A model generated the notes under the pieces. It searched no databases. It saw only the letters and a program-made list of their open reading frames with translations, and was not told the DNA's origin. The translations under genes and the position numbers were made by a program. Positions 47,170 through 59,800 of a stretch of 64,000 bases of DNA are shown in pieces. This stretch comes from Saccopteryx bilineata (taxonomy: Eukaryota; Chordata; Mammalia; Chiroptera; Emballonuridae): the NCBI RefSeq assembly GCF_036850765.1, contig NC_089490.1, forward strand, positions 244,912,562-244,976,561. The letters run 5' to 3'. How positions within the stretch are numbered: position 1 is the stretch's first letter; every line of letters starts with the position of its first letter.

Positions 47170-48950
47170 TAACCAGAATTTAGTATTTGTTCGTAGTCTC
47201 TCTTCTTTTTTAGTTTACATTGGCGTACAGTGAATTGCACAAAATTAGGTGCACAAAATTAAGTGTGATACATTTTAGTAAATATGGACATCTATGTAAC
47301 TCAAAGCTTTGTCAAGGTAAAGAGTATTGAGAGTACTGCCATGTTCCTGGGAAGATTTCTCATGCCCCTTTCTGGTCAATCCTTATCCATATCCCCAAGA
47401 GGTAACTACTGTTGTGACTTCCCTCACCAGAGATTGGTGTTACCTATTATGGAAGCGCATATAAATAGAATTATATGGTATGTACATTTCTGGGTAAAGT
47501 TTCTTTGAGTTATCAAAATTTTTTCTGGATTCATTTACGTGTGTATCCATAGTTCATTCCTTTCTATTGCTGAATAGTAGTTCATTGTCTGAATACATAA
47601 TCGTTTATCTATATTTTTCATCAACACTTGGTTGGGCTGCTTCCAGTTTTTATCTAATATAAATAAAACTTCTATGAACATTTGTTTTAGGTCTCTTTGT
47701 GGACATATATTCTCATTTCTATCTGGTTACTACTACCTAGAACAGGGGTCAGGAAATTTTTTGGCTGAGAGAGCCATGAACTCCACATATTTTAAAATGT
47801 AATTCCATGAGAGCCACACTATGACCCGTGTACATTACACATTACCCAATAAAAATTTGGTGTTGTCCTGGAGGACAGCTGTGATTGGCTCAGCCACCCA
47901 CAACCATAAACATGAGCGGTAGGAAATGAATGGAATGTAATACATGAGAATGTTTTATATTTTTAATGTTATTATTTTTTTTATTAAAGATTTGTCTGTG
48001 AGCCAGATGCAGCCATCAAAAGAGCCACATCTGGCTCACAAGCTATAGGTTCCCGACCCCTGACCTAGAAGCACGATTGCAGGATTATAGGGTATGGTGT
48101 ATGTCTAGTTTTATGCAAATTTACCAGAACATTTTCTAAGATATTTGTAGCATTTTATGCTCCAACCAACAAGGTGTGAGAATCTAAGCTGGTTAATATA
48201 TTCACAAACATTTTGTGTGTCTTTAAATTTTAGACATGGTGGGTGCGTAGTGGTATTTTATTGTAATCATAATTTTTATTTCTCCATTAATGTTCCATCC
48301 TTCACAGGTACATATTTTGTAAATATTTTTTCTTGGGGTTTGGCTTGTCTACCCATTTTATTAATTGTGTCTTTTAATAAAAAAGGTATTTAATTCCAAT
48401 AGAGCAATTTATCATCGTAAATCTAAAATGATTTTAATGGTTATTTAATATGGTAGCCTTCTAAGAAACACGTGCTTACCTTCAAGTCCCAAAGGGGTTC
48501 TTGTGTTTCCTTCTAGAAACACTGCAATATTTTTAGCTTCTATGTTATATTTTCTAGTACAGTTATCTAGTTCTCCATCATCATTTTAGAAAAGACTCTT
48601 TTCCTCATGGGTTTGCTATAGTGCCTTTGTAGAAAATGAAGTAATCTGATAAGGGTGGGTCTATTTCAAGGCTCTTTATTCTGTTCCATTGACTTATTCG
48701 TCTATGCCAGGACTGTTCTGTCTTGATTATCTCACATTTATGGTTGGTCTTAAAGTACGTTTATATAAGTACTTTACCTCTCTTTGTCTTTTTAAAGATT
48801 GTTTTGTCATTTGCAGGCCCTTTAAATTTCCATGTAAATTTTAGAATCAGATTATCAATTTCTACCAAAAAAAGCCAAATGAAATTATCATTGGGATTAT
48901 ATCAAGTCCAGAGATTTGATATATTGTATATATGTAAGATAAATTGATAT
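47170..48950 (-). mobile_element. old L1M antisense, split by a hAT element
   Basis: 'cctctttctggtcaatccttatcc', 'cattcctttctattgctgaatagtag', 'tttttcatcaacacttggttgggctgcttccag' and 'gttttatgcaaatttaccag' follow antisense L1 order towards ORF2. The hAT at 47743-48062 interrupts it. The outer ends are approximate. Confidence 0.7.
47743..48062. mobile_element. nonautonomous hAT element, second family
   Basis: 320 bp with ends CAGGGGTCAGGAA and TTCCCGACCCCTG. Inner inverted arms contain GGCTGAGAGAGCCA on the left and AGAGCCACATCTGGCTC on the right. The perfect 8-bp duplication ACCTAGAA lies at 47735-47742 and 48063-48070. No ORF. Confidence 0.95.
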
Positions 48951-49752
48951 TTTAATAGTATTACTCTTTTGCTCCATAGAAATAGTAGGTTTCATTATGT
49001 CTTTAGCATTTTGAGAAAAATAAGTGGTAGTTAGATCTATTTTTAGAAACTAAAGAGTAATAAAAATGAAAGGCATAGTAGAAAGCAGGGGAAATGGGTA
49101 GAAAGGCAAGGTTAGAACACATGAATATGGTTTATGGTACATATTTAGAGCAAATGCAACTCTTATGAAACCAAAGATCTTGAGATAGCTTTATAATATG
49201 AGCACTTTAGACACAATAAAAAGCCAAACCTGTGAAGCAATAAACATTTCATTGTGCAAATGGCATAGCAAGTTTATATATTGTGGCCAGTTATGTGTGG
49301 CTCATACTAAAAAGTATAATAAAATTTCTGAAGAATAATATCAATTTTTTCCTAAAACTTTTTAGAAAACAAATGCTAAGATGATGCACATAATTAGGTT
49401 TCTGTTTGGAAGTTAATATAATTATGTCATACCCATAGCTATTATGGCAAAACCAGATCTATTGTTGACTTGACTGATGAGAAACAGTTAACTAGATTCT
49501 CTTTCTGATGTTTGTTTCATGAAATATACAAGTTATGAGGATTTATAGTTATTAATGTTATATAACATTTGAAGTTTTTGGAAGTGAATAAATGACTTCC
49601 TAGTCGTTTCAAATTTTCTAGTAGTCTTTGACTAATAAAGTTAAATGAGATAAGGAAGCAACAACTGATATATCAGTAATGATTAGTGTTCTCTGAGTTC
49701 CATTACGTATGTATCTCTCTCTCTCTTTCTCTCTCTCTCTGACAGGCGCGCG

Positions 49753-49786
<34 letters not shown>

Positions 49787-50529
49787 ATCTCTATATTTGA
49801 AACTAACTTAACAGAAATCTAGTGCAGAAAGTTTAAGTAGCTTGCCTTACCCACAGAGGAAATGCAATTTACACTAGGAGTTTTTGGCAGATTTCTGTAA
49901 TGTACTCCACAGCTTTCTGAGTAAGCTTAAAAGGTGCTTAAAAGGCACTGTGTGAATGCATGCTTGTTATCACCCACCCTCTTCTGTATTGCTAGATCCA
50001 TTAGATTTAAAAACTTTTACTACTACAGCGACCTTCTCAAAGCCAGATCCAGAAAAACTCACCTGATTTTGTTCATTCAGGTTTTTTTAAATTAAGCATT
50101 CTAAAATTAGAGCTGAGCAGTAGAATGTTAAAATATTAATTTCTTTTTTGTAAATTGTTTTGAATCAGATTCTAGAAACCAAAAGAAAATTCCCATCTCA
50201 ATTTTAAAGCATGGATATCTCCCATCTCTATCTGTTCCCTTTTAATCTGTTAAATCAGAATCACAACACACTTTAAAGAGTAGAGACATTCCACATGATA
50301 CCTTTCTGAACATGCTCTTTTGCTGCTAGTTGGCAAATTTCTTTTTTTCATTCCTCACATAGATTAAGAATGAGTTATTCTATTTACTATACTAAAAAGA
50401 GTGAAAAACACAGGTCATATGTGTTCTTCTCTAGACAGTGCATGAAATGCTACATTTTAATAAAAATATAAATCGGTGGCTTGTTTTAAATGTCAGGTTC
50501 TAATATCTTTTCATTTTTTTAAATAAAAA
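48951..50529. other. AT-rich DNA, no gene; includes the repeat at 49710-49786
   Basis: No gene or transposon end was recognised. A possible MIR remnant (antisense) near 49815-49890 is too weak to call. Confidence 0.4.
49713..49786. repeat. (CT)n-(GC)n-(CA)n compound microsatellite
   Basis: CT/TC repeats are followed by about eight CG/GC steps (49746-49761) and about thirteen CA steps. Alternating purine-pyrimidine DNA of this kind is prone to form Z-DNA. Confidence 0.95.
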
Positions 50530-50539
50530 TAATGTTGAA

Positions 50540-50700
50540 AATGAACTTAGGTATCAGCTATCTAACCTCCTTATTTCATAGACAGGAAACTGAGACTCAG
50601 AGATATGTAGTAATTCACAGAGATAATAAATATTTAGTTCAAATTAGAAATCGTCTGAGCCTCTGGCTTCTGAAGCAACACTGTTTCCACGACAAGAGAA
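50540..50700 (-). repeat. MIR-like ancient SINE, antisense
   Basis: 'tatttcatagacaggaaactgagactcagag', then 'gtctgagcctctggcttctga', is a reverse-oriented MIR core. Confidence 0.6.
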
Positions 50701-51841
50701 GGAGCAACAATACACTTGTCCACTGCTGTCAAAATGCCGCCAACAGCGAGCAAGAGGATGCCATGTGTACCATCTGATCCCAAACATATTCCTCCCTGCC
50801 CCCTATGACAGTAGCCTTACCAATATCAATGGCTCACATCAAAATGGAACTCTTCTGCCTGCTGGTCTGGTAAATCAGTCAAGCTTATCAGAAATCACCC
50901 AATTCCATAGCCCCTATAGACACTATTTCCCCTCTCTCAAAATCCCAAAGTGCCGTCAGCTAACAAATTTTCTTTAACCACTGTCCCAGCCCAGTTCGTC
51001 AGTGGAAGTTTTAACAATTACACTGTGACCTTCTACAGAGTGTTTTATCTGTGTTCCACTTAGCTTCAGTGATTGGGATCTCACTGCCAGCCAAGTGGCA
51101 AGCAATTTAGTTCCAAAATTCCATCCACTGTCTGCATTCATGGACCATTTGTGGGATGAAGATCTATAGAGTTAGTTCTTTAGGAAGCAGATATTTACAC
51201 AGCAATTAACATGGAGGTGATTTATCAAGGAATATTCTTGAGGTCAACATCTACGGAAGGGAAGATTTTAAATGCAGGAAAAGAAGGAAAGACTGAGCAA
51301 CAACAGAAGTGGAGCTGCAATTTAGTATTGGATAACTTTATGGGGAATGGTGAAGTCAGGACAAGTGAGCTGGCATTTATACAGCACATCAGTTGGTCAT
51401 TAGGTACGGCCACCCTGGCAGGGCAGCTTGTGTGATGTGTCTCTCGTTGGCTAAGGCAAACTTGTAGGGGCTGCCACCTGAAGGTCTTCTTCCAGCAGTG
51501 GAAGACAGCAATCTGCCGTTTCTGAAGGGGTACACATTGGTGCATTTCATTGGTCGCTACACTGGTTTTGAAGATTCACAATTTACCATTTGTTCTTTTT
51601 TCTCATATCATGGTTTTCTACTTATTTTATATTACCCTACTAGATGGAAGGCAACTTGAATAAAGCATGGTGACTTTTTCTACTTTGATCTGTCTGGTAA
51701 TGTCAGATACTTTAACTTCATACTTGCATTACTATGCACAAATTCATGGTCTTTTCTCTTTTTAACATCCCTACACTAAAGTGAGCATTTCTGCTAATGT
51801 AAATAAAGTCACACCTGCCCAACAAACCCTCCATGTCACAT
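50701..51841. other. no gene recognised
   Basis: Single-copy-looking DNA. The opposed ORFs at 51211-51435 and 51225-51545 have no domain. Confidence 0.4.
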
Positions 51842-51991
51842 TTCTCTTCCTTCCTTCCTCCCTTCCTTCCTTCCTTCCTTCCTTCCTTCCTTCCTTCCTT
51901 CCTTCCTTCCTTCCTCCCTCCCTCCCTCCCTCCCTCCCTCCCTCCCTCCCTCCCTCCCTCCCTCCCTCCCTTTCTTCTTTCTTTTTCTTTC

Positions 51992-52032
<41 letters not shown>

Positions 52033-52243
52033 TTTCTTTCTTTCTTTCCTTCCTTTCTTTCTTTCTTTCTTTCTTTTCTCTCTCTTTCTTTCTTTCTTTC
52101 TCTTTCTTTTCTTCCTTCCTTTCTTCTTTCTCTTTCTTTCTTTGTTTCTTTCTTTCTTTCTCTTTCTTCTTTATCTCTCTCCTTCCTTCCTTCTTTCCTT
52201 TCTTCCCTTTTTCCTTCCTTCTTTCTCTCTCTCTTTCTTTCTT
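51842..52243. repeat. 400-bp pure pyrimidine tract: (CCTT)n, (CCCT)n, (CTTT)n
   Basis: Nearly uninterrupted C/T: CCTT units (51848-51912), CCCT units (51913-51970), then CTTT units with interruptions to 52243. The two long Pro/Ser/Phe/Leu ORFs across it are artefacts of the repeat. Such mirror-type tracts can form triplex (H-)DNA. Confidence 0.97.
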
Positions 52244-54887
52244 GTACTTTTTAAAGATTCAATTACACTGTAAAGTTCTTCCATTCTTGTCAAGTCTAGC
52301 TTTATGCAGAATCTTACCGTAGTCTTCTATGCTGCTACCACCTTCCCTGTACTGAGTTTCTTGCAAGAAACTAGTCTTCTTGTGTCTCACATTATTCAAA
52401 TTATACTTAGCACAGAGTTTTCCATTTAGAACATAATCAATAAATATATATTGAAGTTGAATGGATCTTACTAAATGCAGTTTAAAGTCTTAACTATTTT
52501 ACTTCTAAGAGATCTCTAAAGTTTCTGTAGGATCATTTTATTATAAGGTGTGTGTGTGTGTGTGTGTAGATCACAGACAAGATAAAATCTAAAATCTAAG
52601 CAGATACAAGGGGTAATCTGTACTTTATCTTTAAGTACTTCATCTCAGCATGAAATTTTGTGCATATTGGATACTTATCACTTCTGTTTATGATTCCACA
52701 TATCCAGTGCATTGAAGACTTTATGCAGCATTGATGGATAAGCTAATCAGGCCACTAGGTGACCAGCTCCCTGGGAACCAGAAGTATAAACTGACCTTGT
52801 ATATACCGATAGTTCCCTCAGGACAATCTGCTCAAAGTATAAGAACAATAAAAGGAAAAATAAACTTTTGCAACATCAAGCTTATATGCAGAAACATGAA
52901 TCAATTCTAGTTGAACCAGAACTAATAGAACATCTGTCTAAGACTTGAAGAAGATGAAAAATCTATATGTAGACACACCATAAGGAGTTCTAGTACCCTT
53001 TTAGTTTGGCCAAAGCGGTGAAGAGTACTCCCATAACATTACCCCTCTTCATTCATGCAGAGACATTATTTACTATACACTGCTTCTTTGAAACTGTCTT
53101 TCTTTCATTTGTGTAATCTGGGCGGGGCTATCAATCATAGTTTGGGAAGATGACAGGTCCTTAGCAATGTGTATGCTCTCCCTGTGGAAGCCAGCTAATA
53201 GTTTATGGGATTATAATCTTAAAGAGCTGGAGGCTGACAATATTTCATTATGGCATAACAGCAACATTAACAAAAATAAGGCTCAAATAATTTAGGTGGC
53301 AACTTTCTCCCTAAGGTGACTGAGAATATATACTCTTCTCCTGCATGAAATCAATCACCTAGGAATATTTAATACTATACTATGACAGAATGTCTATATG
53401 CATGAGCTCGTAAATTAATATGCACCTTAATAATATTGTTCAAAATTCAAAGTTTATAAAGCTGTGGAACAAAGAGGGGAGAGGGAATATGATTGCTGAA
53501 ATAAATAAGAACATAGAAATGGTTGGTGGTGTCTGTTCTTTATTTAGCTATTTAGTTTCCTATACAAATGAGCCATTTCTATTATTTTGAAAACTGACTT
53601 GTTATGGTGTTAATATTACATACACAAAAAAATTGCAGCAACACAGAAAAATATGAGGTTAAGTAAATTCTCCTCATTTCTCCACCTAGAACTAATCATG
53701 GTAGACACTGAGTGGACAATATTCTAACATCTCTATTTATATAGAGAAAAGTAGAACTATAAACAAAGAAAGTACTTTTATAAAAAGGGTTGTTATGATA
53801 TCTTTAATAAAAAGTATCAAAATGTATTTGTATTTTATTTCACACAAGGAAAAAGAAATTGAATTAAAAATGAAGAGAGTGATAAAGCTCAGATTCTTTT
53901 TTTTTATCTCAAGTGATATTAGTTATTAACATTTTCTTTAAAGCACTATTTTTATTTTTTTTCTTTTAAAAACAAATTACTAGCAATTGTCTCTTCACTT
54001 TCAAAGCACAGTAAATTTGTACACTCTATATTTTCCAACTGCCTATTGTCCTCAATTTGGCTAATTATACTTTTAGGTTGCTAAGGTTTTATAACATTTA
54101 CATTATTATGTGACTCTATGTCCCATGGTTATTTGTTCCTCACTCTGTATTCAAATCTTCAAACTGGTATTTTAGCAAAGATTATCTATTATTAGGTGCA
54201 ATTAATTTTTTATTTATCTTTGTTGTCTAGAGATTTGATCATCAAGCAAATTTTGAAATAAAGGATCCAGGGTGTTTTATTTCCTCAGTTCTTTCATGCT
54301 TGAAAAAATCTGTGATTTGTGGCTAGGTATAAATTTTTGGCTAGGTATAAATTTCTCAATATATTTTTTATTTCTTAGACCTTTATAAATATAGACATTG
54401 CTCTAGCATTCTTGGCATAATAGGATAGAGAAAAGATATCTAAGGCTACCATGATAGTTCATCTATACAAACTACTCAATTTTCTGTCTACATACTTAAA
54501 TCAGTTATTATTTTCTAAGATATGGCTTAGCATAAACCTGCTTTTCTGCATTTTCCTATAACTAACTATGTGTACCCTTTAACTTATATAAATCTATTTT
54601 AGGAAACATTTAAAATTTTTTATCTTTGAATGGTTTCAAAGGACACCAATTGTGCTTATGTTTGGATGATCTCTATCCTTCATTTCTGTACTTTCTTCTT
54701 AATTAGTCTTATTTGTTCTATTTCCTGTTTTCTCTATATTTATTGTAACAGTGTTTTCCCCAAATAAGTAATTAAAATCATGCTCTTCTACTCTTTTAGG
54801 TGTTATTTCTATTCAACTTATTAGTTTGTAATAATGCCATTTTAATTCTTGATTATTTCCTCCTGCAGTATTTCTTTTATGTTATTC
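52244..54887. other. AT-rich DNA, no gene recognised
   Basis: A (GT)n run lies at 52550-52568. From about 54220, phrases such as 'ggctaggtataaatttttggc' (also locally duplicated) may be a very old antisense L1, but this is weak. Confidence 0.35.
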
Positions 54888-55162
54888 TGTTATTTTTTTT
54901 TTTTTTTATAATTTTATTTTTTTAATGGGGTGACATCAATAAATCAGGATACATATATTCAAAGATAACAAGTCCAGGTTATCTTGTCGTTCAATTATGT
55001 TGCATACCCACCACCCAAAGTCAGATTGTCCTCTGTCACCTTCTATCTTGTTGTCTTTGTGCCCCTCCCCACCCCCTATCCCTCTCCCATTCCCCCCTCC
55101 CCCCCGTAACCACCACACTCTTGTCAATGTCTCTTAGTTTCAGTATTATGTCCCACCTACGT
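54888..55162 (-). mobile_element. 5'-truncated L1 3'UTR fragment
   Basis: A T run (poly(A) tail in reverse), then TTAATGGGGTGACATCAATA, then the pyrimidine-rich tract and CACACTCTTGTCAATGTCTC. It matches the 3'UTR of the L1 at 1003-9020. A short target duplication could not be fixed. Confidence 0.88.
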
Positions 55163-55610
55163 AATAATCTCATCTTTGAGTACTTTTTCCTCAAACTTTA
55201 TATCTTCACTGGATTGTCCTTTAATAGGTAGCTCTATGGAGGAATTTTGTTTTAATGGTGTTGCAATTGTAATTTCTTTCAGACTGAGTTCTCCATCTAT
55301 CTTTTGATTAATATGTTGCCACTTTTGCTGTCAAAAGTGACAACTCTTTATAGCTCATTCACCCAGACTTTCTGTTCACTCTTCTTCAGTTCTGATGATC
55401 TCTCCTCTCCTTGACTCTTTTACTTCCTTCTAAGACACAAAACATGAGATTTAGGAACAAACGTCACCTTCTAAGCACTTCACCTGGTCTGAAGGTGCAG
55501 GACTGAGAGAAGATTGCCTTCTACTTTGTGCAGTCTTTATTGGGGGACTTGAACTTAACTTGTGCTGTTGCGATTTTGTTAAAACCCTTAGTTACATTCC
55601 GTCTATCTAA
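55163..55610. other. no gene recognised
   Basis: AT-rich DNA between the L1 fragment and the MaLR LTR. Confidence 0.4.
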
Positions 55611-56060
55611 TGTTATGGGTTGAATTGTGTTTTCCAGTCCTAACTCCCAGTACCTATAATGTGATCTTACTTAGAAGTAGGTTATTTCCAGATGATCAAG
55701 TAAGATAAGGTCATTAAATGGGTACCTAAGGCTTAGGGCTCAAGCTAACGTGACCATCTCCTTATAAGTAGGGAAGTTTGGACGTAGTTATAGACACACA
55801 GGTAGGGATAATGTCATGTAACAATGAAGTATGAGACCAGGGTGAGACTTCTACAAGTCAAGGAATACCAACGGCTGCCAGAAAAGCACAAGAAACTAGG
55901 TGAGAGGTATGGAACAGGTCCTCCCTCCAGCCCCACAAGGAATAGGCTCTACTGACACCTGGATCTCAGATTTCCAGCCTCCAGAACTGCGAGCCAGTAC
56001 ATTTCCGGTGTCTAAGCCACCTAATTGTGGTACTTTGTTATAGCGCCTCTGGGAAACACA
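55611..56060 (+). mobile_element. MaLR-type LTR (MLT1-like), near full length
   Basis: It starts TGTTATGGGTTGAATTGTGT. It then has 'aagataaggtcattaaatggg', 'cctccagaactgcgagccagtaca' and 'gtggtactttgttatagc', ending near GGAAACACA. This is the usual order of MLT1 LTRs. About 450 bp and diverged. Confidence 0.75.
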
Positions 56061-56289
56061 TTTCTGTAGAAGTGTTCCGTTTTCTCCCAGGGAGAAAGGA
56101 AATTCAGCTTTAGCTTAATTCTTCCAATTCATCCTAGAGGTCTGACTATCTAGAAATTAAAAAAGGAAATAAGAATAATTAAATCCTTTGGATTATTGTT
56201 TTTGTTTTTGTCATTCTTCTCAAATGGAGATAGAAACCTTCACTTGGAGTTTTCTGCTGGTCTCTTACATTTTTCTTTTTTAAAATTTT

Positions 56290-56313
56290 CCACTGATTGG
56301 GGCAGAAGGAAGC

Positions 56314-56366
<53 letters not shown>

Positions 56367-56486
56367 CACCAACTCATTGTTTCACTTAGTTGTTCCATTT
56401 ACTTATGCACTCATTGGTTGCTTCTCTTATGTGCCCTGACAGAGAATTGAACCCACTCAATCCACTGAGCCACCTGGCCAGAACCT
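56290..56486 (-). mobile_element. degraded tRNA-derived SINE with (GA)n
   Basis: The right end carries a reversed tRNA-like head (CCACTGAGCCACCTGGCCAG) and box-B-like AGAATTGAACCC. A 44-base (GA)n run lies at 56319-56362. It is related to VES but much more diverged. Confidence 0.65.
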
Positions 56487-56860
56487 CTTATGTTCTTAAG
56501 ATTACTTTTCCTTCATTTATTCTCAAAAGCTCATTAAGCTTAGAGACATAAGGTTTTTTTTGTTTGTTTGTTTGTTTGTTTTTTTGTTTTATAATAAATT
56601 TTATTAATGGTAATGGGATGACATTAATAAATCAGGGTACATATATTCAAAGAAAACATGTCTAGGTTATTTTGTCATTAAATTATGTTGCGTACCCCTC
56701 GCCCAAAGTCAGATTGTCCTCCGCCACCCTCTATCTAGTTCTCTGTGCCCCTCCCCCTCCCCCTAACTCTCTCCCTCCCTCCCTCCCTCCCTCCCATGTC
56801 CTCCCTCCCCCCACCCCTGGTAACCGCCACACTCTTGTCCATGTCTCTTAGTCTCATTTT

Positions 56861-59800
56861 TTATGTTCCACCAATGTATGGAATCATGTAGTTCTTGTTT
56901 TTTTCTGATTTACTTATTTCACTCCTTATAATGTTATCAAGATCCCACCATTTTGCTATAAATGATCCGATGTCATCATTTCTTATGGCTGAGTAGTATT
57001 CCATAGTGTATATGTGCCACATCTTCTTTATCCAGTCTTCTATTGAAGGGCTTTTTGGTTGTTTCCATGTCTTGGCCACTGTGAACAGTGCTGCAATGAA
57101 CATGGGGCTACATGTGTCTTCACGTATCAATGTTTCTGAGGTTTTGGGGTATATACCCAGTAGAGGGATTGCTGGGTCATAAGGTAGTTCTATTTGCAGT
57201 TTTTTGAGGAACCACCATACTTTCCTCCATAATGGTTGTACTGCTTTACAGTCCCACCAACAGTGAATGAGGGTTCCTTTTTCTCCACAGCCTCTCCAAC
57301 ATTTGCTATTACCCGTCTTGTTGATAATAGCTAATCTAACAGGGGTGAGGTGGTATCTCATCGTAGTTTTGATTTGCATTTCTCTAATAACTAATGAAGC
57401 TGAGCATCTTTTCATATATCTGTTGGCCATTTGTATCTCTTCCTGGGAGAACTGTCTGTTCATGTCCTCTTCCCATTTTTTTATGGGATTGTTTGTTTGT
57501 TTGTTGTTGAGTTTTATGAGTTCTTTGTAAATTTTGGATATTAGGCCCTTATCTGAGCTGTTGTTTGTAAATATCATTTCCCATTTAGTTGGCTGTCTGT
57601 TTATTGTTATATCAGTTTCTCTTGCTGAGCAAAAACTTTTTATTCTGATGTAGTCCCATTCATTTATCTTTGCCTTCACTTCTCTTGCCATTGGAGTCAA
57701 GTTCATAAAATGTTCTTTAAAACCCAGGTCCATGATTTTAGTACCTATGTCTTCTTCTATGTACTTTATTTATTTTATTTTTATTTTTTATTATTATTAT
57801 TATTTTTGTATTTTTCTGAAGCTGGAAATGGGGAGAGACAGACAGACTCCCGCATGCGACCGACCAGGATCCACCCGGCACCCCCACCAGGGGCGATGCT
57901 CTGCCCACCAGGGGCGATGCTCTGCCCCTCCGGGGCGTCGCTCTGCCGAGACCAGAGCCACTCTAGCGCCTGGGGCAGAGGCCAAGGAGCCATCCCCAGC
58001 GCCCGGGCCATCTTTGCTCCAATGGAGTCTTGGCTGCGGGAGGGGAAGAGAGAGACAGAGAGGAAGGAGGGGAGGGGGTGGAGAAGCAAATGGGCGCTTC
58101 TCCTGTGTGCCCTGGCCGGGAATCGAACCCGGGTCACCCGCACGCCAGGCCGACGACGCTCTACCGCTGAGCCAACCGGCCAGGGCCAATCTTCTATGTA
58201 CTTTATTGTTTCAGGTCTTATATTTAGGTCTTTGATCCATTATGAATTAATTTTAGTGCACGGGGACAGGCTGTAGTTGAGTTTCATTCTTTTGCATGTG
58301 GCTTTCCAGTTTTCCCAACACCATTTGTTGAAGAGGCTTTCTTTTCTCCATTGTATGTTGTTGGCCCCTTTATCAAAGATTATTTGACCATATATATGTG
58401 GTTTTATTTCTGGGCTTTCTATTCTGTTCCATTGGTCTGAGTGTCTATTTTTCTGCCAATACCATGCTGTTTTGATTATCGTGGCCCTATAATATAGTTT
58501 AAAGTCAGGAAATGTAATGCCCCCAGCTTCATTCTTTTTCCTTAGGATTGTTTTGGCTATTCGGGGATTTTTATAGTTCCACATAAATCTGATGATTTTT
58601 TGTTCCATTTCTTTAAAAAATCTCATAGGGATTTTGATGGGAATTGCATTAAATTTATATATTGCTTTGGGTAATATGGCCATTTTGATTATATTTATTC
58701 TTCCTATCCAAGAACAAGGAATATTTTTCCATCTCATTGTATCTTTTTCGATTTCCCTTAACAATGCTTTGTAATTTTCATTATATAGGTCCTTTACATT
58801 CTTTGTTATGTTTATTCCTAGGTATTTTATTTTTTTTGTTGCAATCGTGAAGGGGATTATTTTTTTGAGTTCGTTTTCTAATATTTCATTGTTGGCATAT
58901 AGAAAGGCTATGGACTTTTGTATGTTAATTTTGTATCCTGCGACCTTACTGTATTGGTTTATTGTTTCTAATAATCTTTTTGTGGAGTCCTTCGGGTTTT
59001 CGATGTATAGGACCATATCATCTGCAAAAAGTGATAGCTTTACTTCTTCTTTTCCGATATGGATGCCTTTTATTTCTTTGTCTTGTCTGATTGCTCTGGC
59101 CAGAACTTCTAGCACCACGTTGAATAAGAGTGGAGAGAGTGGACAACCCTGTCTTGTTCCTGATTTAAGGTAGAAAGTCCTCAGTTTTATGCCGTTTAAT
59201 AGGATGTTGGCTGATGGTTTATCATATATGGCCTTTATCATGTTGAGATATTTTCCTTCTATACCCATTTTGTTGAGAGTCTTAAACATAAAATTGTGTT
59301 GTATTTTATCAAAAGCCTTTTCTGCATCTATTGATAAGATCATGTGGTTTTTGTTCTTTGTTTTGTTGATATGGTGTATTACGTTAACCGTTTTGCGTAT
59401 GTTGAACCATCCTTGAGATTCTGGGATGAATCCCACTTGATCATGATGTATTATTTTTTTAATATGTTGTTGTATTCGGTTTGCCAGTATTTTGTTTAGT
59501 ATTTTAGCATCTGTATTCATTAGAGATATTGGTCTGTAGTTTTCTTTCTTTGTGCCATCCTTGCCAGGTTTTGGTATGAGGGTTCTGTTGGCCTCATAAA
59601 ATGTGTTTGGAAGTATTGCTTCTTCTTCAATTTTTTGGAAGACTTTGAGTAGAATAGGAACCAAGTCTTCTTTGAATGTTTGATAGAATTCACTAGTATA
59701 ACCGTCAGGGCCTGGACTTTTATTTTTGGGGAGGTTTTTAATAGTTTTTTCTATTTCCTCCCTGCTGATTGGTCTGTTTAGGCTTTCTGCTTCTTCATGA

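Noticed and set aside
51781..52273. Two ORFs of 146-157 codons rich in Ser, Phe, Leu and Pro
   Set aside because: Pure translation of the CCTT/CCCT/CTTT simple repeat.
53100..53280. Balanced-composition stretch as a possible exon
   Set aside because: No ORF with splice-site context and no recognised protein motif.
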